Source of the DNA: an uncultured Anaerolineaceae bacterium
Lineage (GTDB): Bacteria > Chloroflexota > Anaerolineae > Anaerolineales > Anaerolineaceae
DNA: 64,000 bases
Direction of reading: 5' to 3'
Assembly (NCBI GenBank): GCA_927443345.1
Contig: CAKMKJ010000010.1
Location: 1 to 64,000, forward strand
In this document: one piece after another, positions 44,423 to 53,421 of the stretch
Layout of the letters: every line of letters begins with the position of its first letter
Numbering within the stretch: the stretch's first letter is position 1
Notes under the pieces: generated by a model
The model's database searches: none
What the model saw: only the letters and a program-made list of their open reading frames with translations
What the model was told of the DNA's origin: nothing
Made by a program: the position numbers and the translations under genes

Positions 44423-45286
44423 CTAGATTAGTTTTCGTCTGGCAGCCGGTTGAAAGGCGTTTTGGACCGCATCCGATTCGAAGAAGCTGCCGGCATCACC
44501 TGTGGCGGCATATTGATAGACGGCGGCAGTGTAGATGCCGGTGAGGGTGGTGCTAATCAGGCTGATGCCGAGGATGAAAACAATAGCTACCACACCAACG
44601 GATACAAATGCCCAAACTTGAGCGCTTGAATTTATCAAAAGCACAATCATTAGAGCACCAGCACCCATCACCAGAAATATCAGAAAATTGAAGACCAACC
44701 CAATGCTGAAACTGCCGACAAGTTGTTCACCCCAGGTTTTCTTGAGGTAACCCACGCTGCGTTTGATGGCTTCAACCGGTCCGACATCCTCGACGGCCAG
44801 AACCGGCACAACCAAAAAGGTGGCCACGTTCCAGACAAAGCCGATCAATGAGACCACTATGTTTGAAAGCACACTGCCTCTTTCTTTTATTAATGAAAGG
44901 AGCATGCCCACGGTAGAGGCGATCAGCGCATAAAAGAAAATGGAAGTAAAGCGGTCAGAGGCAATTCTGAGTCCGTCGCGAATGGTGGGATCTCCTCCGC
45001 GGATGCGGATCATGGCAGCGCCGACCAGGGCAGTGTTGCTGAAAAAAATCAGCAAATATTGGATTAAGTAAAAGAGAAAGAGGATCAGGTAATCGACCAC
45101 TTGCAACCCCTGATTCGCTACGCGACCGAAATAGCCGACCAGCAGCATGGGTACAAAGAATACCGCGGTTAACAGCAGCACAGCGATGCTTGAAATGATG
45201 GGGAAAATTAATAATTCCCGGTCCTCATCGAGGACTTTGGCGCTGGATTTGATCAAAGACCAACTGTTACCGATGGAATCAAACAT
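44423..45286 (-). CDS. DUF6159-like integral membrane protein
   Basis: A 287-residue membrane protein with about six hydrophobic helices. It begins MFDSIGNSWSLIKSSAKVLDEDRELLIFP, typical of the DUF6159 family, whose function is unknown. It lies 11 bp after a methyltransferase gene and 18 bp before the large membrane protein, so the three look like one operon. Confidence 0.65.
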   Translation of the reverse strand: MFDSIGNSWSLIKSSAKVLDEDRELLIFPIISSIAVLLLTAVFFVPMLLVGYFGRVANQGLQVVDYLILFLFYLIQYLLIFFSNTALVGAAMIRIRGGDPTIRDGLRIASDRFTSIFFYALIASTVGMLLSLIKERGSVLSNIVVSLIGFVWNVATFLVVPVLAVEDVGPVEAIKRSVGYLKKTWGEQLVGSFSIGLVFNFLIFLVMGAGALMIVLLINSSAQVWAFVSVGVVAIVFILGISLISTTLTGIYTAAVYQYAATGDAGSFFESDAVQNAFQPAARRKLI

Positions 45287-45297
45287 GGTTCCTCCTA

Positions 45298-46221
45298 TTA
45301 TTGGGGTAATGCATCTTCACGACACCAGCGGGCGAAAATGGCGGTGGAAAGGAAATGTGCGCCTGAGCGTTCGGTCAACCCGATCTCGCCGGCCTGGGTG
45401 CGTCCGTTGAAGCCAGCCATCATATCCTGGATGGCGTAATACATGGTGACGGACGAGGCTTTGACCGCATAGGCGGTAAGCTGCACAAAGAGCGGATTGG
45501 GGCTTAGAATCTGGCGGCAGGATTGCAGCAGGTCGGGCAGAAGTTTGTAGAACTCCCATACTTCACCCTGGGGACCGCGCCCGAACTTGGGCGGGTCAAG
45601 GATGATGCCATCGTATTGAACACCGCGCCTGATCTCACGCTGCACGAACTTGACCGCGTCATCAATGATCCAGCGAATGGAGGTGTTTGCCATGTTTGAC
45701 AGCGCCTGATTGTCTTTAGCCCATAAGACAGATTTTCGTGAGGCATCCAGGTGGGTGACTTGCGCGCCAGAACGGGCAGCCGCCAGCGATGCCATGCCGG
45801 TATAGCCGAAGAGGTTTAACACCTTGGGGGTGATCTTGGAATTAGCGATGACTTTATCGGCCCAATCCCACTGCACGGATTGTTCGGGGAAGACACCCAG
45901 GTGGCGTGACGAGGAAGTCATGGCCCAAAAGGCGATGGGTCCGTAAGTCATTTTAAAGCGTTCGGGCAGTTTCTGGCGATATTCCCAATGTCCGCCGTTT
46001 TCTTCAGCGGAGGGTTTGTAGAGGGCGTCGGCTTTCTTCCATTCAGCTGGGGGAAGGGTTTGACGCCAGACGGCTTCGGCGTCTGGCCGCACTAGTCGGA
46101 AGGGTCCGAATTGTTCGAGTTTAAAACCGTCACCCGAATCTAACAGGGCATAATCCTGCCAGCCATCGGCTGAGTGCAATTCAATAGTAGGGAGAGATCT
46201 AGAGGGATGTTTGGTAATCAT
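45298..46221 (-). CDS. Class I SAM-dependent methyltransferase, RlmI/RlmK-like
   Basis: A 307-residue enzyme with the motifs VLNLFGYTGMASLAAARSGA (SAM-binding loop), HLDASRKSVLWAKDNQ and DGIILDPPKFGRGPQGEVW (the DPP motif I), typical of RNA cytosine-5 methyltransferases such as RlmI. The PUA domain of RlmI is missing or unrecognised. First gene of a three-gene operon; a TATACT lies ~13 bases before its ATG. Confidence 0.8.
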   Translation of the reverse strand: MITKHPSRSLPTIELHSADGWQDYALLDSGDGFKLEQFGPFRLVRPDAEAVWRQTLPPAEWKKADALYKPSAEENGGHWEYRQKLPERFKMTYGPIAFWAMTSSSRHLGVFPEQSVQWDWADKVIANSKITPKVLNLFGYTGMASLAAARSGAQVTHLDASRKSVLWAKDNQALSNMANTSIRWIIDDAVKFVQREIRRGVQYDGIILDPPKFGRGPQGEVWEFYKLLPDLLQSCRQILSPNPLFVQLTAYAVKASSVTMYYAIQDMMAGFNGRTQAGEIGLTERSGAHFLSTAIFARWCREDALPQ

Positions 46222-46265
46222 AAGAATTTACCCTAGTATATCAGGATTCCGCGCCAGTCTTCAGC

Positions 46266-46289
46266 CTTGTGAGGTTCACAAGTTATAAT
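46266..46289 (+). promoter_or_regulatory. patB promoter with an inverted repeat between the hexamers
   Basis: A perfect 7-bp inverted repeat CTTGTGA-GGT-TCACAAG (46266-46282) abuts TATAAT (46284-46289). The -35 position is poor, so the repeat is a candidate operator or activator site. Confidence 0.5.
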
Positions 46290-46317
46290 CGAAGAAACTT
46301 CGGTTTGGAGGCTTTAT

Positions 46318-47472
46318 TTGAAAAGAGAATCGATTACGACTGTTAATCGGCGTGGAACGGACAGCGTCAAATGGGGTCTTTATGGTGATGATGTGCTGCC
46401 GTTATGGGTAGCCGACATGGATTTTCAATCACCAGCGGCTGTGATTGATGCACTGCAAGAAAGGGTGGCGCACGGCGTGTTTGGATACCCGCTGCATCCG
46501 CAGGAACTGCGAGAGTTGGTCGTCTCACGAATGCAAGAGCGCTATGGCTGGAAAATTTCCCCCAAAGACATGATCTTCATCCCCGGCGTGGTGCCTGGGT
46601 TTAACTTGACCTGCCAGTTGCTCACCAAGCTGGGAGAATCACTGCTGATACAGCCTCCGGTATATCCGCCGATCTTGAATGCCGCCGAAAAAGCAGGCGT
46701 CAGAAACATCCGCGCGGAACTGGTGAGACAGCCAGACGGCTCATATACAGTGGATTTTGACGCGCTGGAAGCCGCAATTGAAGCAGATACGCGCTGCCTG
46801 ATTTTTTGTAATCCGCATAACCCGGTGGGCAAGGTATATACCCGAACGGAATTGGAACGGATTGCCGATATTTGTCTCAAGCATAAGCTGACAATTATTT
46901 CAGATGAAATTCATTCTGACCTGGTTTTCAAGGGCAGCCAGCATATCCCCATTGCGTCGCTTTCTGACGAGGTGGCGAAAAATACAGTTACGCTGATCGC
47001 ACCCAGTAAAACCTTCAACATTGCCGGGTTAAGCTGCGCGTTAATGATCTGCACCAATCATGAGTTATTGAAGAAAATTGAAAATGCCAGCCACGGATTG
47101 CTGGGCGACGTCAATGTGTTGGGGTTGACGGCTGCAATTGCTGCTTACCGTGACGGCGGCGACTGGCTGGCGCAAACCATGCAAGTGCTGAAAGGGAACC
47201 TTGATTACTTGTCCAATTTCATCCAAAAAAGCTTGCCAGAAATCAAGATGCATAAACCAGATGCCACCTACCTGGCCTGGCTGGATTGCCGTGAACTGGC
47301 TCTTGAAGAAGGACCGTATAAGTTCTTTCTGAAAAAAGCGAAAGTCGCCTTAAACTTCGGTGATGATTTTGGTGAGGGCGGGCAGGGATTCGTGCGGCTC
47401 AATTTCGGTTGCTCGCGTGAACTGCTGTCAGAGGCACTTGAACGGATGGAAAAAGCCGTTCGTGAGCGATAA
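46318..47472 (+). CDS. patB: PatB/MalY-type aminotransferase, cystathionine beta-lyase
   Basis: A PLP-dependent fold-type I enzyme of 384 residues. It begins RRGTDSVKWGLYGDDVLPLWVADMDF, the standard PatB/MalY start. The PLP lysine is in IAPSKTFNIAGLSCAL, and CNPHNPVGKVY and ISDEIHSDLV are further signatures. Likely cleaves C-S bonds of cysteine conjugates. The start is TTG at 46318 with TTGGAGG upstream. A terminator follows directly. Confidence 0.92.
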   Translation: MKRESITTVNRRGTDSVKWGLYGDDVLPLWVADMDFQSPAAVIDALQERVAHGVFGYPLHPQELRELVVSRMQERYGWKISPKDMIFIPGVVPGFNLTCQLLTKLGESLLIQPPVYPPILNAAEKAGVRNIRAELVRQPDGSYTVDFDALEAAIEADTRCLIFCNPHNPVGKVYTRTELERIADICLKHKLTIISDEIHSDLVFKGSQHIPIASLSDEVAKNTVTLIAPSKTFNIAGLSCALMICTNHELLKKIENASHGLLGDVNVLGLTAAIAAYRDGGDWLAQTMQVLKGNLDYLSNFIQKSLPEIKMHKPDATYLAWLDCRELALEEGPYKFFLKKAKVALNFGDDFGEGGQGFVRLNFGCSRELLSEALERMEKAVRER

Positions 47473-47510
47473 AAAAACCGGTTTCTCAATCAAGAGAAAC
47501 CGGCTTTTGT
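47471..47510. terminator. Bidirectional rho-independent terminator
   Basis: A perfect 10-bp stem CCGGTTTCTC/GAGAAACCGG (47478-47487 and 47494-47503), with seven A bases to its left and a T-run to its right. It ends both patB and the convergent cold-shock gene. Confidence 0.9.
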
Positions 47511-47523
47511 GTCTTAAACTGGA

Positions 47524-47736
47524 TTAGTCGGCGGGTTTAACCTCTGAAGCTTGCAGACCTTTGGGTCCCTTTTCGACTGAAAATTCGACTTGTTGGCCTT
47601 CTTTCAATACCCGATAACCGTCCATCACGATCGCGGAAAAATGTACAAAGACATCTTCTGCCCCTTCACGGCCGAGAAAACCGTACCCCTTGGCGGGATT
47701 GAACCATTTAACCGTCCCAATAAATCGTTCTGCCAT
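47524..47736 (-). CDS. Cold-shock domain protein
   Basis: A 70-residue CspA-family single-stranded nucleic-acid-binding protein: [19 protein letters not shown] (RNP1) and VFVHFSAI (RNP2). It has its own promoter and a ~60-base leader holding the palindrome ATCACATCGCGTGTGAT, as cold-shock genes often do. Confidence 0.95.
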   Translation of the reverse strand: MAERFIGTVKWFNPAKGYGFLGREGAEDVFVHFSAIVMDGYRVLKEGQQVEFSVEKGPKGLQASEVKPAD

Positions 47737-47802
47737 ATATTCTTCTCCATGCTGAAAAAGATTGTATGCGATGGGGTTACCCTCATCACACGCGATGTGA
47801 TT

Positions 47803-47831
47803 AATTTAGCATTTATTAAAAAGCATGTCAA
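47803..47831 (-). promoter_or_regulatory. Promoter of the cold-shock gene
   Basis: On the minus strand TTGACA (47831-47826) and TAAATT (47808-47803), 17-base spacer. Confidence 0.75.
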
Positions 47832-47837
47832 GCAAGT

Positions 47838-47867
47838 TTGGCACACGAACAGTAAGGCGTATATAAT
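47838..47867 (+). promoter_or_regulatory. Promoter of the TPR gene, leaderless geometry
   Basis: TTGGCA (47838-47843) and TATAAT (47862-47867), 18-base spacer. The ATG starts six bases after the -10, where transcription should begin. It is back-to-back with the cold-shock promoter. Confidence 0.7.
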
Positions 47868-47873
47868 CTGAAT

Positions 47874-49301
47874 ATGCGTTTATTAAAGCCATTTTTGACC
47901 GGATTGATTATTCTGCTTCCAATTGGAACAGCTTTTATTTTGCCGCTCTCGGCGCACCCGACGAAGTTGGTTGAAGCCAGATTGCAGGTTTTTGCTGCCA
48001 ACCAACAAATGGATGAGACGGCTGAACTCTCCGCGCTTGAAACTGAATTAAGCTTCGCGCCCTGGCAGGGGGAGGAGTGGCAGCGGTTGGGGCGTCTGCG
48101 CTTGAATAACGGCAAACCGCTCGGTGCAGTAGATGCATTTGATCAAGCTGCATCTTTGGGGGCGTTGACGACCGAAGGCAAATTATGGCTGACGGATGCG
48201 TTGATTACCACTGGTGATGCTGAGCGTGCCAAGGCTTTGCTGCGCGAGTTTTCTCGCGTTGAAAATGTAGATGCCTTCGTGTTTCTTCAAGCCGCGATGA
48301 CGCAGCGCTCGTTAAATGATACCTACGGCGCGCTGGCAACATTATTGAAAGCCTATGCCATTGATCCGCTCAACGGCGAGATCAATTACCAGATCGGTTT
48401 GCAATTCGCAGCTGTTGAGCCTGATAAAGCGCTGCCGTTTCTTGAAACAGCCGGTAACCTGATTCCAACCCGGCAAGCGGATTGTGATTCGCTGACCCGA
48501 TTGATCAATGATTCAGGCGAAGTCGGTGAAACCTCGCTGCGTTATCAATTGATCGGGCAAGAGCTCGCCACCATGGAAGAATGGGATGTGGCTCAGCGCG
48601 CATTTACGAAAGCAACTGCACTGGATGCTGCGGATGGTGTTGCCTGGGCCTTGCTGGCTGAGGCAGCCCAACAAAATGGTGAAGATGGCGAACAATTTAT
48701 CACCAAATCACAGGAACTGGCTCCGAATGCAGAGTTGGTTAATGGGTTGAGCGGATTGTACTATCGCCGACAGGGGAAGAATGAACTGGCGATTGAATAT
48801 CTACAAAAGGCTGCGGATGCAAATCCCAGGGCGGTGGTGTGGGAAATTGAAATGGCCACCACACTGGATGGCATGGGAGATCGAGCATCGGCATTAATCC
48901 ATTTTCAGAATGCCGTGGATATTGATCCGCAGAACTACCTGCCCTGGCGGGCGCTTGCCGTTTTCAGCCTTACACGCAGTTACGAAGTGGAGACGATAGG
49001 ACTTACTGCTGCAAAAATGGCGCTTCAGTTGAATCCAGGTTCGCCGGCGTTAATGGATTTGTTAGGTACAATGCTCATGAAGATTGGTAAACTTGATGAA
49101 GCTTTGACTTATTTTCTTCAGGCGGATGAGATAGATCCGCAGCAAACGGCGATTCTCATCCATTTAGGGCAGTTGTACCTGGCTCAAGGTGAAAAGGAAA
49201 AAGCGTTTGAGGTCTTGCGTCAGGCTGTTGAATATGCCCGAGACAGCCGCCTGCGTGAAATGGCCTCCAGCATTCTGAAAGAAAATAACGCTACCAAATG
49301 A
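47874..49301 (+). CDS. TPR-repeat protein with an N-terminal membrane anchor
   Basis: A 475-residue protein. Residues ~4-24 (LKPFLTGLIILLPIGTAFIL) form a membrane segment or signal. The rest is made of tetratricopeptide repeats, e.g. ALTYFLQADEIDPQQTAILIHL and ALIHFQNAVDIDPQNYLPWRAL. TPRs are protein-binding scaffolds; the partner is unknown. It has no Shine-Dalgarno site. The following lipoprotein gene is 46 bp away. Confidence 0.85.
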   Translation: MRLLKPFLTGLIILLPIGTAFILPLSAHPTKLVEARLQVFAANQQMDETAELSALETELSFAPWQGEEWQRLGRLRLNNGKPLGAVDAFDQAASLGALTTEGKLWLTDALITTGDAERAKALLREFSRVENVDAFVFLQAAMTQRSLNDTYGALATLLKAYAIDPLNGEINYQIGLQFAAVEPDKALPFLETAGNLIPTRQADCDSLTRLINDSGEVGETSLRYQLIGQELATMEEWDVAQRAFTKATALDAADGVAWALLAEAAQQNGEDGEQFITKSQELAPNAELVNGLSGLYYRRQGKNELAIEYLQKAADANPRAVVWEIEMATTLDGMGDRASALIHFQNAVDIDPQNYLPWRALAVFSLTRSYEVETIGLTAAKMALQLNPGSPALMDLLGTMLMKIGKLDEALTYFLQADEIDPQQTAILIHLGQLYLAQGEKEKAFEVLRQAVEYARDSRLREMASSILKENNATK

Positions 49302-49347
49302 GAATTGGTATAATCAATTTGGTAATATGACACCAGGAGGATTGGCT

Positions 49348-50010
49348 ATGAAACGTACCATCATTATGTTTTCCATTTTGCTAATTTCACTCACATCGCT
49401 CAGTGCATGTTCCCTGGTAAAGAATACCCCTTCACCTCAACTCACGCTTGCTTCTGGAACTCTGCTTGATTCGGATGATTTCTCGACTATTCCAAACGGT
49501 TGGGGCACCATTGACCGAAGCGGAGGAGAAGTTGCATATGAATATGAAGGGATGACGATAAAAGTTAACACCCCCAATTTTTCATTTTTAACGGTTAATG
49601 GCAAACTATTTAAAAATTCTCGCATCGAGATAGATGCGGTTCTCCTCGAAGGTCCTTCTGATGATAATTTCGGAGTACTTTGCCGGTTTAAAGATTTCGA
49701 AAATTATTACGCGTTTGTGATCAGCCACGATGGTTACTTCGGAATTTACAAGGTATTGGATGGCGTGATGACTCTGGGAAACGTAACCGGCAATTTGGAT
49801 TACAGTGATGCCATCCGCAAAGGTGGGGTAGTAAATCACATAACGGCTACATGCCATGGAGATATCTTATCTCTTACTGTGAACGATACACTGCTTTCGC
49901 AGATTCAAGATTCTTCATTCACTGAAGGTCAAATTGGCCTGATTGCCAGTGCTTACAGTGACCCTGGTGTGAAGGTTTTGTTTGACAATCTCGAAATCTA
50001 CCAACCCTGA
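49348..50010 (+). CDS. Lipoprotein with a concanavalin-like domain
   Basis: A 220-residue lipoprotein: signal MKRTIIMFSILLISLTSLSAC (lipobox C21). The rest (DDFSTIPNGWGTI ... FGVLCRFKDFENYYAFVISHDGYFGIYKV ... GQIGLIASAYSDPGVKVLFDNLEI) fits a jelly-roll/LamG-like or DUF1080-type domain, which usually binds carbohydrate. CCAGGAGGA precedes the ATG at 49348. mtaB begins 7 bp downstream. Confidence 0.75.
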   Translation: MKRTIIMFSILLISLTSLSACSLVKNTPSPQLTLASGTLLDSDDFSTIPNGWGTIDRSGGEVAYEYEGMTIKVNTPNFSFLTVNGKLFKNSRIEIDAVLLEGPSDDNFGVLCRFKDFENYYAFVISHDGYFGIYKVLDGVMTLGNVTGNLDYSDAIRKGGVVNHITATCHGDILSLTVNDTLLSQIQDSSFTEGQIGLIASAYSDPGVKVLFDNLEIYQP

Positions 50011-50017
50011 TTTCTCA

Positions 50018-51301
50018 ATGAAGGTTTTCTTTGATACGGTCGGCTGCCGCTTAAACCAGGCTGAAATTGAACATATGGCCGCTCAATTCAGGGCAGCAGG
50101 TCACCTCGTGGTTGACACTTCAGAAGGTGCTGACTTGGTGGTGGTGAACACCTGTGCCGTGACTGCCGCCGCGACATCCGACTCGCGCCAAAAAGCAAGG
50201 CAGGCTCAACTGGCCGGAGCTCACAAGATTGTGCTGACCGGCTGTTGGGCAACGCTTGAACCAGACAAGGCAAGAGAAATCCCGGGGGTAAGCGACGTTA
50301 TATCCAACTTGGAAAAGATAAACCTTCCGATGAAAGTGATGGAATCAGAATCACTTGATTTCGACGTGGAGCCGATTGCCCGGCAGCCGCTTCCGGGAGC
50401 GCATAGCCATACACGCGCCTTTATTAAGGCACAAGACGGATGCGACAACTTTTGCACCTTTTGTGTCACAAGAGTTGCCCGCGGCAAAGGTCAAAGTGTT
50501 CGTAAGGAAGATGTGCTTGAAGATATCCTCCAGGCCGAGAGGGGAGATGTGCGCGAAGTGGTGCTCAGCGGCGTTCACCTGGGATCATGGGGCAAGGATG
50601 TCGGCCAAAAAGAGACGATTACTGATTTATTGTCTTATTTGCTCGACCAAACCCATATTGAACGCATCAGATTGTCTTCAATAGAACCCTGGGATCTTAA
50701 TGAAGCGTTCTTTGAATTGTGGCAGAATCCGCGCTTATGTCCGCATTTGCATTTACCGCTTCAATCTGGTTCAGCCGGGGTCTTGAAGCGTATGGCTAGA
50801 CACACCACACCGGCAGCCTTCGCCGACCTGGTCTCAATGGCGCGGCAGTGTATTCCAGGGGTTTCAATCACCACGGATGTTATTGTGGGTTTTCCGGGTG
50901 AGAGCGAAGAAGAATTTCATGAGAGTTTGGCTTTTGTCAAACAAATGCAATTCAGTGGCGGGCATGTGTTTCGTTATTCTGTGCGCGAGGGCACGGCGGC
51001 GGCAAAATTACCTCATCAAATCGATGGCAAGATTGCCAAACTGCGGGCAAAAGAAATGCAAGCGGTGATCAAAGCCTCTGAAGCGAATTACCTCTCAACT
51101 TTGATCGGTCAAGAGGTAAAGGTACTTTGGGAGGCTTCAGGATTACAAAACGAGAACGGCTGGACTTTGCACGGATTGTGTGGCTATTATATGAAAGTTG
51201 AGGCGTGGGCTGAATCCAACCGTTGGAACAAGCTGGATACTGTCGTTATCGAAGTAGTAAAAAAAGATGGTTTATCCGGAAAAATAACCAGCTTTAACTG
51301 A
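50018..51301 (+). CDS. mtaB: tRNA (t6A37) methylthiotransferase MtaB
   Basis: A radical SAM methylthiotransferase that converts t6A37 to ms2t6A37 in tRNA. 427 residues: the UPF0004 domain (VFFDTVGCRLNQAEIEHM and VVVNTCAVTAAATSDSRQKAR) with cluster cysteines, the radical SAM motif GCDNFCTFCVT, PLQSGSAGVLKRMAR and a C-terminal TRAM-like region. The 'GCRLNQ' start fits MtaB. It starts at 50018, 7 bp after the lipoprotein gene. Confidence 0.93.
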   Translation: MKVFFDTVGCRLNQAEIEHMAAQFRAAGHLVVDTSEGADLVVVNTCAVTAAATSDSRQKARQAQLAGAHKIVLTGCWATLEPDKAREIPGVSDVISNLEKINLPMKVMESESLDFDVEPIARQPLPGAHSHTRAFIKAQDGCDNFCTFCVTRVARGKGQSVRKEDVLEDILQAERGDVREVVLSGVHLGSWGKDVGQKETITDLLSYLLDQTHIERIRLSSIEPWDLNEAFFELWQNPRLCPHLHLPLQSGSAGVLKRMARHTTPAAFADLVSMARQCIPGVSITTDVIVGFPGESEEEFHESLAFVKQMQFSGGHVFRYSVREGTAAAKLPHQIDGKIAKLRAKEMQAVIKASEANYLSTLIGQEVKVLWEASGLQNENGWTLHGLCGYYMKVEAWAESNRWNKLDTVVIEVVKKDGLSGKITSFN

Positions 51302-51380
51302 AAAATGGATGTTTACTCTTTTAAGCGTAAAAAGCAAATAAAATCACTCTGTTTGGTTGATGAAAAATGTTAAAAAATGA

Positions 51381-51409
51381 TTGACCGCCTGTGATCTGAG
51401 AAGTATAAT
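51381..51409 (+). promoter_or_regulatory. Promoter of the KimA-like gene
   Basis: TTGACC (51381-51386) and perfect TATAAT (51404-51409), 17-base spacer, 45 bp before the gene. The leader is too short for a ydaO-type riboswitch. Confidence 0.8.
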
Positions 51410-51454
51410 TTCTTGCTTTGTAGGTATGCATAGAATTGTGACTGAGAGATATTA

Positions 51455-53401
51455 ATGGATTTTGAAGAAAACAAAGATACTACGGTAATCAAAAGAACGA
51501 CAGATTATAAACCGGGTAAGAATTGGCGAAATATGTTGCTTGGCAGGCCGCTTTCCACCGCGGATGCCCCCCATCAAACCATTGGCAAGTTTCTTGGATT
51601 AGCCGTATTTTCTTCAGACGCCATGTCTTCAGTGGCTTACGCTCCCCAAGAAATGTTGTTGATCCTGGCAGCGGCTGGCGTCACTGCTTTTCATATTTCG
51701 ATACCGCTTGCCATGGGCATTTGTGTGCTCCTGGCGATCTTAATCATCTCTTATGAACAAACCGTACATGCGTATCCAAATGGCGGTGGTGCATTCATCG
51801 TTGCCAGAGATAACTTAGGACCAGTGCCAGCCCAAACCGCTGCAGCAGCGCTTTTGACAGATTACATTTTAACAGTGGCAGTTTCGATCTCATCAAGCTC
51901 TGCTCAGCTTGTTTCTGCTTATCCTGCTCTTTATGAATATCGTGTTTGGATTGCTGTTGTTTTGGTGTTATTCGTTATGCTGGTAAACCTGCGAGGGGTT
52001 AAAGAATCAGGTATCACTTTTGCAATTCCGACTTATTTCTTCCTTCTAATGATGTACATCACCATTGGTGTCGGATTGGTGAGACTTTTGCTTGGTACTT
52101 TGGGTGTTGTAGATAATCCCCCAATGGATGTAATGGGAATTGAACAATCCATTCAACCCATTACGGCTTTTCTGATTTTGAAAGCATTTGCCAGTGGTAC
52201 GACTGCTGTAACTGGCGTTGAGGCTATTTCTGATGGAATTACTGCTTTTAAGGAACCACGGTCAAAGAATGCAGGTACGACCTTAATTATTATGTCATTG
52301 ATCCTGGGGTCATTGATGTTGGCGATTACTTTCTTGTCGAACCAGGTCGGCGTTCTTCCTTCTGAAGAAGAAACGCTCATCTCACAGCTGGCCCGTACTA
52401 TTTTTGACAATCGCGGCATTTTATATATTGGAATCATCAGTGCAACCACCATTATCTTGGTTATGGCGGCAAATACGGCCTTTGCTGACTTTCCAAGGCT
52501 GGCGGCAATCGCAGCAGCAGACGGCTATTTGCCGCGTCAATTGACATATAGAGGAAGTCGTTTGGTGTTCTCCAGAGGCATTGTAGCGCTCGCCTTGATT
52601 GCAATATTACTGATCATTGGGTTCCAGGCCAGCGTATCAAGATTGATCCCCTTATATGCTGTGGGTGTATTTTTGTCGTTTACTTTTTCTCAATCCGGAA
52701 TGGCCCGAAGATGGTGGAAAACCGGAAAGCTAAAACCCGGTGAGACCATTGTTGAGAAAGGCTCAACGCTTGTTTATGACAAACTTTGGAAACTAAAACT
52801 GATCGCAAATAGTGTTGGGGCTGTGATGACTGCGGTGGTTATGGTGGTGTTTGCCATCACCAAATTCATTGATGGTGCATGGTTTGTTATTGTTTTAATC
52901 CCGGTTCTTGTGCTTATATTTTCTTCAATTCACAAACATTATACAAAATTAGCGGGTGATCTATCGCTTGAGAATTACAGTGCAAAAAACCGAATTGTTC
53001 GGCAGCGGGTTATCATGCCGATTGGTGGTGTTCATAAAAGCACATTGGCTGCATTAAGATATGCCAAAACCTTATCCGATGATATTACGGCCGTCCATGT
53101 TTCGATTGATCCTCTTGAAACGAAAAAAGTTCAAGAAAAATGGGAAATGTGGGGAGACGGCTATCGTTTGGTAATATTAGATTCACCCTATCGCTTGTTT
53201 GTTGAACCTTTGTTAGAGTATATCGAAGAATTAGATGAATCCAAAGCGCCAAACGAGATTGTCAGCATCGTTGTGCCTCAATTTATCCCCCGACATTTTT
53301 GGAATGGTTGGCTGCATACGAACACGGCTGATACACTCAGGCGGGTCTTGCTTTATCGTAAAGATATCGTAATTATGGAAGTACCCTATCAAGTTGATTG
53401 A
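51455..53401 (+). CDS. KimA-like potassium transporter (APC superfamily)
   Basis: A 648-residue transporter with 12 membrane helices. GKFLGLAVFSSDAMSSVAYAPQEML near the N-terminus matches the KimA (YdaO) family of K+/H+ symporters. The C-terminal ~150 residues are soluble, containing RQRVIMPIGGVHKSTLAALRYAKTL, like a universal-stress-type nucleotide-binding domain, as in KimA. Two RCK genes follow at once (20 bp, then 1 bp), supporting a K+-uptake role; together they form one operon. Confidence 0.8.
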   Translation: MDFEENKDTTVIKRTTDYKPGKNWRNMLLGRPLSTADAPHQTIGKFLGLAVFSSDAMSSVAYAPQEMLLILAAAGVTAFHISIPLAMGICVLLAILIISYEQTVHAYPNGGGAFIVARDNLGPVPAQTAAAALLTDYILTVAVSISSSSAQLVSAYPALYEYRVWIAVVLVLFVMLVNLRGVKESGITFAIPTYFFLLMMYITIGVGLVRLLLGTLGVVDNPPMDVMGIEQSIQPITAFLILKAFASGTTAVTGVEAISDGITAFKEPRSKNAGTTLIIMSLILGSLMLAITFLSNQVGVLPSEEETLISQLARTIFDNRGILYIGIISATTIILVMAANTAFADFPRLAAIAAADGYLPRQLTYRGSRLVFSRGIVALALIAILLIIGFQASVSRLIPLYAVGVFLSFTFSQSGMARRWWKTGKLKPGETIVEKGSTLVYDKLWKLKLIANSVGAVMTAVVMVVFAITKFIDGAWFVIVLIPVLVLIFSSIHKHYTKLAGDLSLENYSAKNRIVRQRVIMPIGGVHKSTLAALRYAKTLSDDITAVHVSIDPLETKKVQEKWEMWGDGYRLVILDSPYRLFVEPLLEYIEELDESKAPNEIVSIVVPQFIPRHFWNGWLHTNTADTLRRVLLYRKDIVIMEVPYQVD

Positions 53402-53421
53402 TACGGATTAATCGAGGATAA

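Noticed and set aside
51302-51454. ydaO-type c-di-AMP riboswitch before the KimA-like gene
   Set aside because: The leader after the promoter is only ~40 bases, too short for that fold.
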